Below are positions 9,212 to 17,863 of a stretch of 64,000 bases of DNA, one piece after another. The translations under genes were made by a program, and so were the position numbers. Position 1 is the stretch's first letter. Each line of letters starts with the position of its first letter. The notes beneath the pieces are model-generated. The model did no database searches, was not told the DNA's origin, and saw only the letters and a program-made list of their open reading frames with translations. Source of the DNA: an uncultured Bacteroidales bacterium (lineage in GTDB: Bacteria > Bacteroidota > Bacteroidia > Bacteroidales > UBA1715); assembly GCA_937892155.1 (NCBI GenBank), contig CALAUG010000039.1, positions 40,407 through 104,406 of the forward strand, in the 5' to 3' direction.

Positions 9212-10657
9212 ATGAAAAAGCAATGGATTGTACGTTTGATTTGTGCGCTACTACTATTACCAAGTAGCATGGCATTTGCCCAAAAATCAGCACAAAAAGA
9301 AATAGAAAATTATTGTTTTGACACGAAAGAATTCCAACATGCACAAGTCAGTGTCAGTGTACGGGATATAGAATCCAGCAACATTCTTGTCGATGTCAAT
9401 GGTGACAAATCAATGACACCAGCCTCCATTGTAAAACTATACACATCTGCTGCGGCACTTTCATATTTTGGAGATGATTTTCAATTTAAAACAACCATAG
9501 GGTATACAGGTACAATTGAAAAAAATGGGACACTGAATGGTGACATTGTCATTATTGGTGGCGGTGATCCTACTATGGCTTCAAAATTTTTTCCTGCAAC
9601 AAAACATTTCATTGATACAATTACTCAAGCGGTTTTAAACGCCGGAATTACAAAAATTAAAGGTAGTGTTATAATTGACTGTTCAATGTACAAGGATGAA
9701 AAAGAATCTATTCCTTCAACCTGGCTATTCGATGATTTTGGAAGAGATTACGCCGCTGGTGTTTTTCCCATATCATTCCAAGATAATATTTTTCAAATCA
9801 GCATAAAAACTGGTGAGAACAGCGAAATTATCGCAATGAACGACAGCACCGAAAATGAAGGATTAACAATTACTAATTCTGACGAATCAGCCGACACAAC
9901 TCTATTGTTACATTCTAATGCTGATGACCAATTGGTAAAAATTACGGGATATATCCCACCAAATAGAAACGAATACGTTGTCCGCAGTGCAATGCCATCG
10001 CCTCCAGACGTATTAGGTATGGAACTGCACATGGCTTTCTTCAAAAAGGGATTAGTACAATACAATCATCAGTACAAGATTTCCAAAAAGAGTATCTCTG
10101 TCAATGTATTAAAGGAGATATATTCTCCTCAGTTACAATACATTGTTGGTATTATGAATTATTATAGCAGTAACAACTATGCCGAACATCTTGTAAAATA
10201 TATTGCCCACGCAAAAACAGGAAACGGAACATTCCTAGACGGAGCTGTTAGTGTTATGGCATACATTAAATCGCTCGGTGTAAAATCTACAGGATTGTCG
10301 TTATTCGACGGCAGCGGGTTGTCACGCACCGACATTTCTAACGCGAACCACATGTCGGAATTTTTAGCAAAAGAATATCAAGCTGTTGGCGGCACAACAT
10401 CAGCATTCTACAAAAGCCTTCCAACATCTGGCAAGACAGGTACGTTACGGAATTTTCCATTCCCTTCATATCTGATTGGGAAAGTACACGCAAAAACAGG
10501 TTCTATGTCTGGCGTAAGAAATTTAGCTGGATATATGGAAACAAAATCAGGAAAAAAGATTTCGTTCTGCTTAATGTTTAACGGATGCTTTGATTCCGAC
10601 TATCTGATGAAGGAAAAAGAATCTAAAATCCTTGAAATACTATATAACAACTATTAA
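9212..10657 (+). CDS. dacB: D-alanyl-D-alanine carboxypeptidase/endopeptidase (PBP4 type)
   Basis: A 481-residue penicillin-binding protein of the S13 family with a signal peptide (cleavage about MAFAQ). All active-site motifs are present: SxxK in TPASIVKLYTSAAA, SxN in YYSSNNYAEHLVKY, and KTG in LPTSGKTGTLRNF. A second family motif, HAKTGSMSGVRNLAGY, follows. It trims or cleaves peptidoglycan cross-links in the periplasm. It starts three bases after the PagL-like gene and its stop overlaps the SDR start as TAATG. Confidence 0.95.
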   Translation: MKKQWIVRLICALLLLPSSMAFAQKSAQKEIENYCFDTKEFQHAQVSVSVRDIESSNILVDVNGDKSMTPASIVKLYTSAAALSYFGDDFQFKTTIGYTGTIEKNGTLNGDIVIIGGGDPTMASKFFPATKHFIDTITQAVLNAGITKIKGSVIIDCSMYKDEKESIPSTWLFDDFGRDYAAGVFPISFQDNIFQISIKTGENSEIIAMNDSTENEGLTITNSDESADTTLLLHSNADDQLVKITGYIPPNRNEYVVRSAMPSPPDVLGMELHMAFFKKGLVQYNHQYKISKKSISVNVLKEIYSPQLQYIVGIMNYYSSNNYAEHLVKYIAHAKTGNGTFLDGAVSVMAYIKSLGVKSTGLSLFDGSGLSRTDISNANHMSEFLAKEYQAVGGTTSAFYKSLPTSGKTGTLRNFPFPSYLIGKVHAKTGSMSGVRNLAGYMETKSGKKISFCLMFNGCFDSDYLMKEKESKILEILYNNY

Positions 10658-11469
10658 TGTCCAACACAACCACATATTTCAAGAATAAAATTGTCTGGAT
10701 TACTGGAGCTTCGAGCGGTATAGGAAAACACATCGCTTTGGCTTTTTCTAAAATAGAAGGTATTTCACTCATTGTATCGGCTCGCAGAATCGAAAAATTG
10801 GAATCTGTTGCCAAGGAATGCAAACAAAACGGCGCAAAATGCGAAGTTTTCCCACTTGATTTGGAACAAACCGAAACGCTTGAATCAAAATCAAAAGAAG
10901 CTATTGCACTATTTGGCAGAATTGACGTTTTAGTCAACAATGGTGGCATTAGCCAACGTTCACTTACCATAGAAACGCCTATCGCAAACGATAGGAAAAT
11001 TATGGAAATCGACTATTTCAGTTCTATTATAATTACCAAAGCGGTTCTTCCGCAAATGATTCAAAACGGATTCGGACATATTGTAGTAACAAGCAGTATA
11101 TCAGGTTGTTTCGGTTTTCCGCAACGTTCCGCTTACTGTGCGGCAAAACACGCCATTTACGGATTTTACGAAGCTTTGGACATAGAAATGCGTTCCCAAA
11201 ACATTGCAGTGACGATTGTTTCACCGGGACGAATCAACACCGACATTTCTTTGTCGGCACTTACGAAAGACGGAACGCCACACGGCGAAATGGATCCCGG
11301 ACAAGCAAAAGGTTTGGATGCCACCATTTGTGCCGAGCGAATTTTGAAAGGCGTGGCAAAGAAAAAACACGAATTGTTAGTGGGCAAAGGCGAACTTATT
11401 ATGGTTCAGATTTACAGAAAGTTCCCTCGCCTATTTCATAAAATTGCAACTAAAATAAATCCAACATAA
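10657..11469 (+). CDS. SDR family oxidoreductase
   Basis: A 270-residue short-chain dehydrogenase/reductase of classical type. The cofactor motif is TGASSGIGK, the structural NNGG motif is at VLVNNGGIS, and the catalytic Ser and YxxxK are in SSISG and SAYCAAKHAIYG. The basic residues after strand 2 (SARRIEKL) favour NADP(H), by inference. The C-terminus resembles DHRS7-like membrane-associated SDRs. The substrate is unknown. It overlaps dacB by one base and is followed immediately by the VOC gene. Confidence 0.9.
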   Translation: MSNTTTYFKNKIVWITGASSGIGKHIALAFSKIEGISLIVSARRIEKLESVAKECKQNGAKCEVFPLDLEQTETLESKSKEAIALFGRIDVLVNNGGISQRSLTIETPIANDRKIMEIDYFSSIIITKAVLPQMIQNGFGHIVVTSSISGCFGFPQRSAYCAAKHAIYGFYEALDIEMRSQNIAVTIVSPGRINTDISLSALTKDGTPHGEMDPGQAKGLDATICAERILKGVAKKKHELLVGKGELIMVQIYRKFPRLFHKIATKINPT

Positions 11470-12552
11470 ATGGGAAACAACTATTACATACACGGAATGG
11501 AGCAACTTGGCATCGGAGTAACTGATGTTCACGCTGCTTGGAAATGGTACCGCGAAAATTTCGGTGCCGATGTAAAAATTCTTGACGACGACTCCGAAGC
11601 AAAATATATGTTACGTTACACTGGTGGCGTTCCTCATCGTCGTCACGCTATTTTAACAATTAGTTTGCAAGGTGGCGGCGGTTTTGAAATTTGGCAATAC
11701 AAATCGCATGAATCAACTAAGCCATTGTTTGACATACAATTAGGTGATTTAGGTATCTACGCTGGAAAAATCCGCACCGACAATTTAGAAAAATCTCAAG
11801 CTTTTTTCAAAGCAAAAACCGATGGAACTAAGGTTTCTGATTTTTGCACCGACCCAAAAGGCGACAAATATTATTGGTTACAAGACCCATTTGGCAACTA
11901 TTTCCAAGTAATTCTTGATGCCTACAAATTTAAAGATGAAGGAAAAATTACTGGACTTTCTGCTGGTGCCGTTATTGGCGTTCCAGATATAGAAAAAGCC
12001 AAAGGTTTATACAAAGAAATTCTTGGTTACGATATTGAAGTATATAACACAGAATCAAAAGTTTGCGAAGATTTTGGATTCGTACCAGGCGGACAAAATT
12101 CATTCAAACGTTTATTGCTTCGTCATTCAGAAGAACGCATTGGTGGATTTGGTAAAATCTTCGGACCAAGCGAAATTGAACTTGTGGAAGTAACCGACCG
12201 AGAACCAAAGAAAATGTTTGAAGGACGTTTCTGGGGCGACCGTGGTTTCATTCACTTATGCTTTGACGTTCAAGGAGTTGACGTATTACGTAACGTATGT
12301 AAAGAAAAAGGTTGTCCGTTCACCGTTGACACATTGGAACTATTAAATGGTGGCAACTTCGATATGGGTGACGCAGCCGGAATGTTCGCCTACATTGAAG
12401 ATATGGGTGGGACATTGATAGAATTTACAGAAACATACAAATTACCAATACTACCATTCTATTCATTGTCAATGAAAGGACGCGACCCAAAGAAACCGCT
12501 ACCAATGTGGTTGATGAAAGCATTAAAATTCAAAAAATACAAAGAAAAGTAA
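11470..12552 (+). CDS. VOC family protein with two glyoxalase-like domains
   Basis: A 360-residue cytoplasmic protein with two vicinal-oxygen-chelate domains. The first (about residues 5-155) begins MEQLGIGVTDVHAAWKWYRE and ends with FGNYFQVI. The second (about 165-320) begins GAVIGVPDIEKAKGLYKEIL and ends DMGGTLIEFTE. VOC enzymes bind a metal through His/Glu residues and include glyoxalases, dioxygenases and epimerases; the reaction cannot be assigned. It begins at the base after the SDR stop and is the last gene before a strong hairpin, so it may act with the SDR on a common substrate. Confidence 0.85.
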   Translation: MGNNYYIHGMEQLGIGVTDVHAAWKWYRENFGADVKILDDDSEAKYMLRYTGGVPHRRHAILTISLQGGGGFEIWQYKSHESTKPLFDIQLGDLGIYAGKIRTDNLEKSQAFFKAKTDGTKVSDFCTDPKGDKYYWLQDPFGNYFQVILDAYKFKDEGKITGLSAGAVIGVPDIEKAKGLYKEILGYDIEVYNTESKVCEDFGFVPGGQNSFKRLLLRHSEERIGGFGKIFGPSEIELVEVTDREPKKMFEGRFWGDRGFIHLCFDVQGVDVLRNVCKEKGCPFTVDTLELLNGGNFDMGDAAGMFAYIEDMGGTLIEFTETYKLPILPFYSLSMKGRDPKKPLPMWLMKALKFKKYKEK

Positions 12553-12553
12553 T

Positions 12554-12585
12554 TAAACAAGACGCGAGGTCTCGCGTCTTGTTTA
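12554..12585 (+). terminator. perfect 15-bp hairpin ending the envelope operon
   Basis: The sequence from TAAACAAGACGCGAG to its exact complement is separated by only two bases (GT). It starts two bases after the VOC stop. No long T-run follows, but the stem itself is A/T-rich at its base, so it can serve either strand. Confidence 0.8.
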
Positions 12586-12626
12586 GTTATTATTCAATCA
12601 TTTAGGTTGTAATTCTACACAAAAAA

Positions 12627-14411
12627 ATGAAAAAAGCACTACTCTACATTCTATTTTTGTTTTGTACCGTAAACATTTTTGGGCAAACAAAAAAAATCAA
12701 TTTTTACGATACCGCATATTTTGACATATCCAAATCAAGATATGGTTTGAATCCTTCTGATTTAAGTTGGGTTGTTCATTATGGTGACATATTTGACTAT
12801 TGGGATGACATTGTTGAAAATGCGTTTCTGAAAAAAGACGGTACATATAAAATCTATGCCGATCCAGATTTTACCCTATTGGCTGCGGAATGTACTGTGG
12901 TAAATGGCGAGTTTTCTGGCGAATGGAAGTCTTACTATGACAATCATCAACTACGTACATCGTGTGTATATAAAAACGGAGAATTGAACGGCCCGTGGAT
13001 TTCATATAATAAAAATGGCCATAAATATCTTGAAACCAATTACGTACACAATAAACTTGATGGTGACTATACTACGAATTGGATTTATGACGACAATCCA
13101 TATTATTGGTTGGATGGTAAAAATGGAACTTTTCATTATAAAAATGGGTTAAAACAAGGAGAAACTACGTATTGGACACGACGCAACACCATACAAGTAA
13201 CTTGTAATTATAAAGACGATGAACTTGAAGGGAATGCAGTTTATATCAACAAAAATGGCGATACACTAAAAGTTGAATATTACAAACAAGGGAATTTGAT
13301 TTCTGAAAGAAAAATTGAGAATTCCTCATACGAAACGACCTATGAACTACAAATTGATTGCCGTTGGAAACAGAAAAACTACTCACAAGTTGATTCAATC
13401 TTCAGTAACCTCGACCAATATATAAATCTAGAATCTTTGTCAATCAATAATAATGATAAAGAAGATAGTGTCTATAGATCAATAATTAATAAACACATTC
13501 ATAAAATAACACAATTACCAAGATTACGTTCCATAACTATTAGTGGTCGAGGATTTAAGAATATACCATCTGAAATTTTTTTATGTAAAAATGTTACGCA
13601 ACTTTTCATAAATGACATACAACCTATTCAATCTTTGCCAAATGAATTATTGCAATTACAAAATCTTACAAACATTATAATTCGTTCTACAAAGATTTCC
13701 AATCCACAAGCAACAATCAAACTATTGTCAAATCTTAAAAACTTGAAAGAATTGGCTCTTTATGAATGTTTTAACGAATTACCATCGAATATGCATTTAT
13801 TACAACAACTGGATGCCTTATATTTAGGAAATTACGGTCAATGTATCCAAAAAGAAATGCAAATTCTTCCCGATGGCATTTTTCAATTAAAGAATCTGAA
13901 ATCACTCATTGTATGTCAGGATCAACTTAAATATTATCACGATAGATTTAACAAAGAGTTGCCTAATACGTTAATTCAAATGTACAGTACCTGTTTTGAC
14001 AAAAACACTCTGGTTGAATTACAGGATTCACGAAACAAACGCATTGCAGATGTTAAAGAAAACGATGTGATAATGGCGTATGATACCGAAACACACAAGA
14101 TTGACACGGCACTTGTGTTACGAGTTATGAAACATACGGTGGATACCTATCCTATTGTCACGCTTTCGCTATCGAATGGGACAAGCATACAATGTACGAA
14201 CAATCATCCATTTTGGTGCAAATCTCAATGGCTTCGAGCCGATGAATTGCGCAAAAACGACATATTGTATGTACACGATGGGAAAAGCAATGCGTTGCAA
14301 CCAGTAACAATAACTGATTTACGTATATCGACAGAAAATAAGGAAGTTTATAATATAACAACCACAAAACACACGTACTTTGCCAACGGCATATTGGTGC
14401 ATAACAAGTGA
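12627..14411 (+). CDS. secreted MORN/leucine-rich protein with C-terminal Hint (intein-like) domain
   Basis: A 594-residue exported protein, signal peptide about residues 1-20 (VNIFGQ). Residues about 85-235 hold MORN/YwqK-like repeats (NGEFSGEWKSYYDN; NGELNGPWISYNKNG; NGLKQGETTYW). Residues about 255-445 are a leucine-rich segment (LPNELLQLQNLTNIIIRST; LPDGIFQLKNLKSLIV). The last 139 residues, from Cys456, form a Hint domain: first block CFDKNTLVEL, block B with TxxH in CTNNHPFWC, and the terminal block ANGILVHNK with the His-Asn pair. Only one Lys follows the Asn. Known Hint domains self-cleave or splice at such positions. The MORN-LRR part is probably extracellular or periplasmic. Neighbours give no functional clue. 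Confidence 0.85.
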   Translation: MKKALLYILFLFCTVNIFGQTKKINFYDTAYFDISKSRYGLNPSDLSWVVHYGDIFDYWDDIVENAFLKKDGTYKIYADPDFTLLAAECTVVNGEFSGEWKSYYDNHQLRTSCVYKNGELNGPWISYNKNGHKYLETNYVHNKLDGDYTTNWIYDDNPYYWLDGKNGTFHYKNGLKQGETTYWTRRNTIQVTCNYKDDELEGNAVYINKNGDTLKVEYYKQGNLISERKIENSSYETTYELQIDCRWKQKNYSQVDSIFSNLDQYINLESLSINNNDKEDSVYRSIINKHIHKITQLPRLRSITISGRGFKNIPSEIFLCKNVTQLFINDIQPIQSLPNELLQLQNLTNIIIRSTKISNPQATIKLLSNLKNLKELALYECFNELPSNMHLLQQLDALYLGNYGQCIQKEMQILPDGIFQLKNLKSLIVCQDQLKYYHDRFNKELPNTLIQMYSTCFDKNTLVELQDSRNKRIADVKENDVIMAYDTETHKIDTALVLRVMKHTVDTYPIVTLSLSNGTSIQCTNNHPFWCKSQWLRADELRKNDILYVHDGKSNALQPVTITDLRISTENKEVYNITTTKHTYFANGILVHNK

Positions 14412-14462
14412 TTAGTGGATTATTCAAATTATAAATAGTTTTATTTCTTAAAACGAGTTATC

Positions 14463-14470
14463 TATCTTTG
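14463..14470 (+). promoter_or_regulatory. putative -7 element for the ferredoxin gene
   Basis: TATCTTTG matches TAnnTTTG, 63 bases before the ferredoxin ATG at 14533 and after the end of the Hint-protein gene. It indicates an independent transcript with a leader of about 55 bases. Confidence 0.5.
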
Positions 14471-14532
14471 CTTTTAGCGATAAAATTTGTATTATTGCAT
14501 ATAGATTTATAAACAATTAAAAATTAAACATT

Positions 14533-14703
14533 ATGGCACACAAAATTTCAGAAGATTGTATAGCTTGTGGAGCTTGCCAAGGCGAATGTCCTGCAGGAGC
14601 TATTGAAGAAGGAGATATTTTCAAAGTAAATGCAGACGCTTGTACAGACTGCGGTTCTTGCGAAGAAGTTTGCCCAACTGGCGCAATCAAACCAGAAGAA
14701 TAA
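14533..14703 (+). CDS. 2[4Fe-4S] ferredoxin, 56 residues
   Basis: A small gene, translated by hand: MAHKISEDCIACGACQGECP, then an acidic linker, then CTDCGSCEEVCPTGAI. The two CxxCxxCxxxCP motifs each bind one [4Fe-4S] cluster, as in clostridial-type ferredoxins, which carry low-potential electrons in anaerobes. The length and acidic character fit this family well. It stands alone, with its own likely promoter and a terminator 20 bases downstream. Its presence suggests anaerobic metabolism such as pyruvate:ferredoxin oxidoreductase use. Confidence 0.95.
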   Translation: MAHKISEDCIACGACQGECPAGAIEEGDIFKVNADACTDCGSCEEVCPTGAIKPEE

Positions 14704-14722
14704 TCTACTCTTCTAAAAAAAT

Positions 14723-14756
14723 AAAAGGTCGACTCAAAACGAGCCGACCTTTTTTA
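14723..14756 (+). terminator. intrinsic terminator after the ferredoxin gene
   Basis: AAAAGGTCG pairs with CGACCTTTT, with an inner CTC/GAG pairing, followed by a T-run. It ends the ferredoxin transcript and could also serve the convergent MerR gene. Confidence 0.85.
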
Positions 14757-14775
14757 TTAACAAACAATCCAACTT

Positions 14776-15600
14776 CTATTCTACAGGAACTTGAATTATC
14801 GTAAGCCACTTTTCTGGATCTTCTTGATTCCAAATACCATCAACATAATTTGCCCGTGGCGCACCACAAACCTTGAAACCTTGCTTTTCTATATATTTGA
14901 AGATTTCCACATAACTATCATACAACTTTTCATACCTACCATAATGTTTCATACAAACAGCTTTGGGAACCGCTGGTATTTTCTTGAATTGAATAATTTT
15001 TGAATCCTCTCCCATTTCTTCCACTTGTTCGCAATACTCAATATCGATGTTTTCAGGACGATATTCGTTATGCTCAATTGTGTAACAATAACCTGGCGCC
15101 GGACATTTACAGCCAAGACGAGCCATTTCAGGACCGATAACTTCGTAACACAGACGACCAATCTCGCTGTACGATTTAATAACTTCGCGATGCGATGCGA
15201 CAATAATCTCTGGAAGAGACTGAATACTAATATTTTCCATGTTTTTAATTTTGTTTTGAGAGTCAATCATTGCACGAAGCATTTGGCAACGACGCTGAAG
15301 TATGGCAAGTTCATGTTCGGTGCTACGAATCTTGTGTTCTAGTGACTGAATTGTAGGCTTTATACTTCCAGAATCAAACAAATCAATAATTTCTTCCAAA
15401 GAAAAGCCAACCTCTTTGAGCGTACGAATATTTGCCATTGACTGCATTTGTTTTACCAAATAATATCGATAGCCAGTACTTTCATCAATTTCACAAGGTT
15501 TCAATAAACCAATTTTTTCATAATACCGCAACGTTTTCACCGTAACCCCACAAAGCAACGAGAACTCCTTGATTTTTAACTTATTACCTTTATTCTCCAT
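14776..15600 (-). CDS. MerR family regulator with GyrI-like effector domain
   Basis: A 274-residue regulator. The N-terminal MerR helix-turn-helix is KIKEFSLLCGVTVKTLRYYE followed by the wing TGYRYY. A dimerisation coiled coil spans about residues 75-120, and a GyrI-like effector-binding domain about 125-274 (KAVCMKHYGRYEKLYDSYVE). This is the BmrR architecture, which senses lipophilic cations or similar ligands. Unlike most such regulators, no adjacent transporter is on the same strand; the closest potential target is its own promoter, which has the 19-bp spacer typical of MerR control. The ligand is unknown. Confidence 0.9.
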   Translation of the reverse strand: MENKGNKLKIKEFSLLCGVTVKTLRYYEKIGLLKPCEIDESTGYRYYLVKQMQSMANIRTLKEVGFSLEEIIDLFDSGSIKPTIQSLEHKIRSTEHELAILQRRCQMLRAMIDSQNKIKNMENISIQSLPEIIVASHREVIKSYSEIGRLCYEVIGPEMARLGCKCPAPGYCYTIEHNEYRPENIDIEYCEQVEEMGEDSKIIQFKKIPAVPKAVCMKHYGRYEKLYDSYVEIFKYIEKQGFKVCGAPRANYVDGIWNQEDPEKWLTIIQVPVE

Positions 15601-15622
15601 AACGTTATTTCTGAATTCGATG

Positions 15623-15655
15623 CAAAGTTAGTCTATGACCTTGGGGACGAGTCAA
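15623..15655 (-). promoter_or_regulatory. MerR-type promoter/operator with 19-bp spacer
   Basis: On the minus strand TTGACT (15650-15655) and TAACTT (15625-15630) are separated by exactly 19 bases. MerR-family regulators characteristically twist such over-long spacers. TAACTTTG also fits the Bacteroidota -7 consensus. It lies 22 bases upstream of the MerR gene, so autoregulation is likely by inference. Confidence 0.55.
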
Positions 15656-15672
15656 GAGATTTTTGGGAAAAA

Positions 15673-17448
15673 TTACCAGTTTTTAGAAACTGTAAAGATA
15701 TTTTTATTGTCGACGTACGTATAGTTAACCGTATCCATAATATTCTTTATCAAGTAAATGCCGAGACCACCTATACGTTCCTGATCGTTCAAATCTGGTG
15801 ACTCTGCATTTAAAGGGTTAAACGGCACACCCGAATCAATGAACTGCAATTCGATATGATGTGCGTCACACGTCTTCTTCACTGTGAAGGTTCCTTGTCC
15901 TCCCTGATATGCGTAATCTACAATGTTTGAAAGTATGTCGTCAACTGCCGAAGCTACCAACATAGCAACTTCATTGTTTGAACATTGTTTCTGCAACGAC
16001 ATTTGAATCCAATCCAAAACAACGGACACATTTTCATGTACCGCTTCCACTGTTTTTTCTTCAAAACCACCAACAGTTCCTTTGTCCCAACGAAGCGATA
16101 ACATAGTTATATCATCAAATTGAGTATGCAATCCTGAAAAATTAGATATTGAACTTACAATTCTTTCGCACAATTCTTTTGACGATTGAACAGGTTGCCT
16201 AACAACATTCAACAATCCTTCGATTTCAAAACGTTCTTCTTTCATATTTTCCGCATCAGTCACACCATCGGTATACAACAACAATGTATCGCCTTTTTGC
16301 AAATCAAACGTTTTGATGGAATAACGAGCATCTGGCACAGCACCTAGAAATGGCTCTGGTTCATTTTCTATCAACATAACCGAACCATCAGTTTTGCGTA
16401 AAACTGGAGGAACGTGTCCTGCGTTTACATACGAGCATTTCCCAGATTTTAAATCTATAAACGCCATCCAAGCTGTTACAAATATGAAATCGTCATTTTT
16501 TTGACAAACAACCGTGTTTGTATAAGAGAAAGCCTGTTGTAAATTTTTTGTCGCCAAGCACAACGAGCGAATCATATTTCTCGATGACAATGTAAACATT
16601 GCAGCAGGAAGACCTTTATCGGAAACGTCCGCAATTAACAACGCCAATGTATTGTCATCTACCAAAAAGAAATCATAGAAGTCACCTGCCGTTTGCTTTG
16701 CAGAATGCATACACGCATACAAATCCACGTCATCCACGCCTCTTAGACTTGCAACATCAGGCAAAGTATCTTTTTGAACCTTTTCTGCCGTTGAAAACTC
16801 AAACTTCTGTTCTGTAAGTTCCTCTGTATATTTTGCCTGACGACGTACCAATTTACGTCCGTTATTTGCGTGAACAATGCAAATCACTGAAGGTACAATG
16901 AACAGCAGCATTTTATCCACAAAATGGTCATACAAAAAATATCTAAGAGTTTCATAATATGGGAATGACAAGTATTCCAGATGAAAATAGCGAATAGATT
17001 CAATAGTTCGTTCACCATAATATGCAATTAGGGATGAGCAAAAAATCATTACAATCGTAAACAGAGCAGTTCCAACCGTAAATAATCGGGAATAATACCG
17101 CGAACTCATAAGAGTTGGACAAATGACAAACAACAACGAATAAAACGAGAAATACACATCGAAATATGCACAACCCAATATCATTGTGAATATCATCATA
17201 TACTTGATCCACACTCTTTCTCCTTTAAAATAAAGGCAGATTAATGCAGGTATCAAAAAAACTAAACAAACACAAACTTCCTGTATTATGTTTAATTTAA
17301 ACTTTGGAAATTCAAAACTAGCTAAGATATAGGAAGCAACCGTAACTGCCACGCAACCTATCATGACATAGGCGAACAGTTTATTAGTTACTTTTTCATT
17401 TTCCGCAAATAATTCGGAGTCTATTTGAGCAACATTCTTTTTTCGCAT
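15673..17448 (-). CDS. membrane SpoIIE-type PP2C phosphatase fused to an RsbW-like ATPase
   Basis: A 591-residue protein. Residues about 20-190 contain six or so membrane segments. The SpoIIE phosphatase domain (about 225-430) has DFYDFFLVDD, IADVSDKGLPAAMF and the metal-binding LLYTDGVTDAEN and FDDITML motifs. The C-terminal part (about 450-591) is a HATPase_c_2 serine kinase with an N-box (DDILSNIVDYAY) and a G-box (GGLGIYLIK). It thus carries both opposing activities of a partner switch: dephosphorylation and phosphorylation of a STAS protein. That STAS gene is directly upstream, and its stop overlaps this start (TAATG). The sensed signal and final output are unknown. Confidence 0.88.
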   Translation of the reverse strand: MRKKNVAQIDSELFAENEKVTNKLFAYVMIGCVAVTVASYILASFEFPKFKLNIIQEVCVCLVFLIPALICLYFKGERVWIKYMMIFTMILGCAYFDVYFSFYSLLFVICPTLMSSRYYSRLFTVGTALFTIVMIFCSSLIAYYGERTIESIRYFHLEYLSFPYYETLRYFLYDHFVDKMLLFIVPSVICIVHANNGRKLVRRQAKYTEELTEQKFEFSTAEKVQKDTLPDVASLRGVDDVDLYACMHSAKQTAGDFYDFFLVDDNTLALLIADVSDKGLPAAMFTLSSRNMIRSLCLATKNLQQAFSYTNTVVCQKNDDFIFVTAWMAFIDLKSGKCSYVNAGHVPPVLRKTDGSVMLIENEPEPFLGAVPDARYSIKTFDLQKGDTLLLYTDGVTDAENMKEERFEIEGLLNVVRQPVQSSKELCERIVSSISNFSGLHTQFDDITMLSLRWDKGTVGGFEEKTVEAVHENVSVVLDWIQMSLQKQCSNNEVAMLVASAVDDILSNIVDYAYQGGQGTFTVKKTCDAHHIELQFIDSGVPFNPLNAESPDLNDQERIGGLGIYLIKNIMDTVNYTYVDNKNIFTVSKNW

Positions 17449-17741
17449 TATTCAAGCGTAATGAGTGGCAACAAACCAGAAAGTCTAAAGACTTCACGCA
17501 CAGCATTGTTTGCATTGGTAATCTTCATACCTCCTTTGCCCTGCATTAATTTATTGAGCATCAGAATAACACGGATTCCTTTTGACGATATGTATCCAAC
17601 CTCTGTAAAATCGAGCACCAATGACTGTATATCAGTCAATTCGTCTTTTAGTACTTCCAAATCACCAGCTGTTGTAGAATCTATATTACCAATCAAATTA
17701 GCAACAAGAGTTGCATCTTTTATTTCTTTTTGTATATCCAT
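17448..17741 (-). CDS. STAS-domain anti-sigma-factor antagonist
   Basis: A 97-residue single-domain STAS protein of the SpoIIAA/RsbV type. The phosphorylatable Ser lies in VLDFTEVGYISSKGIRVIL, as expected for this family. It should cycle between phosphorylated and free forms under the phosphatase/kinase encoded immediately downstream. A second STAS gene, at 54658-54960, belongs to a separate module. The output partner is not identifiable here. Confidence 0.9.
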   Translation of the reverse strand: MDIQKEIKDATLVANLIGNIDSTTAGDLEVLKDELTDIQSLVLDFTEVGYISSKGIRVILMLNKLMQGKGGMKITNANNAVREVFRLSGLLPLITLE

Positions 17742-17757
17742 AAAAACCTATTTTCAA

Positions 17758-17765
17758 CAAAACTA
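17758..17765 (-). promoter_or_regulatory. putative -7 element for the STAS-phosphatase operon
   Basis: On the minus strand this reads TAGTTTTG (TAnnTTTG consensus), 17 bases upstream of the STAS ATG. No clear -33 partner is visible. Confidence 0.4.
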
Positions 17766-17796
17766 CATATTTATTTGATTCTGTTAATGTATTTTG

Positions 17797-17834
17797 TAAA
17801 AAAAGAAAGTCACTACTGAAACAATAGTGACCTT
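17797..17834 (-). terminator. intrinsic terminator after the 17864-18451 lipoprotein gene
   Basis: AAGGTCACTA pairs with TAGTGACTTT (one G-U pair) on the minus strand, followed by a T-rich run. It lies 30 bases past the lipoprotein stop. Confidence 0.75.
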
Positions 17835-17863
17835 CCATTTTTCTAAATTATTAATCTTACGAC

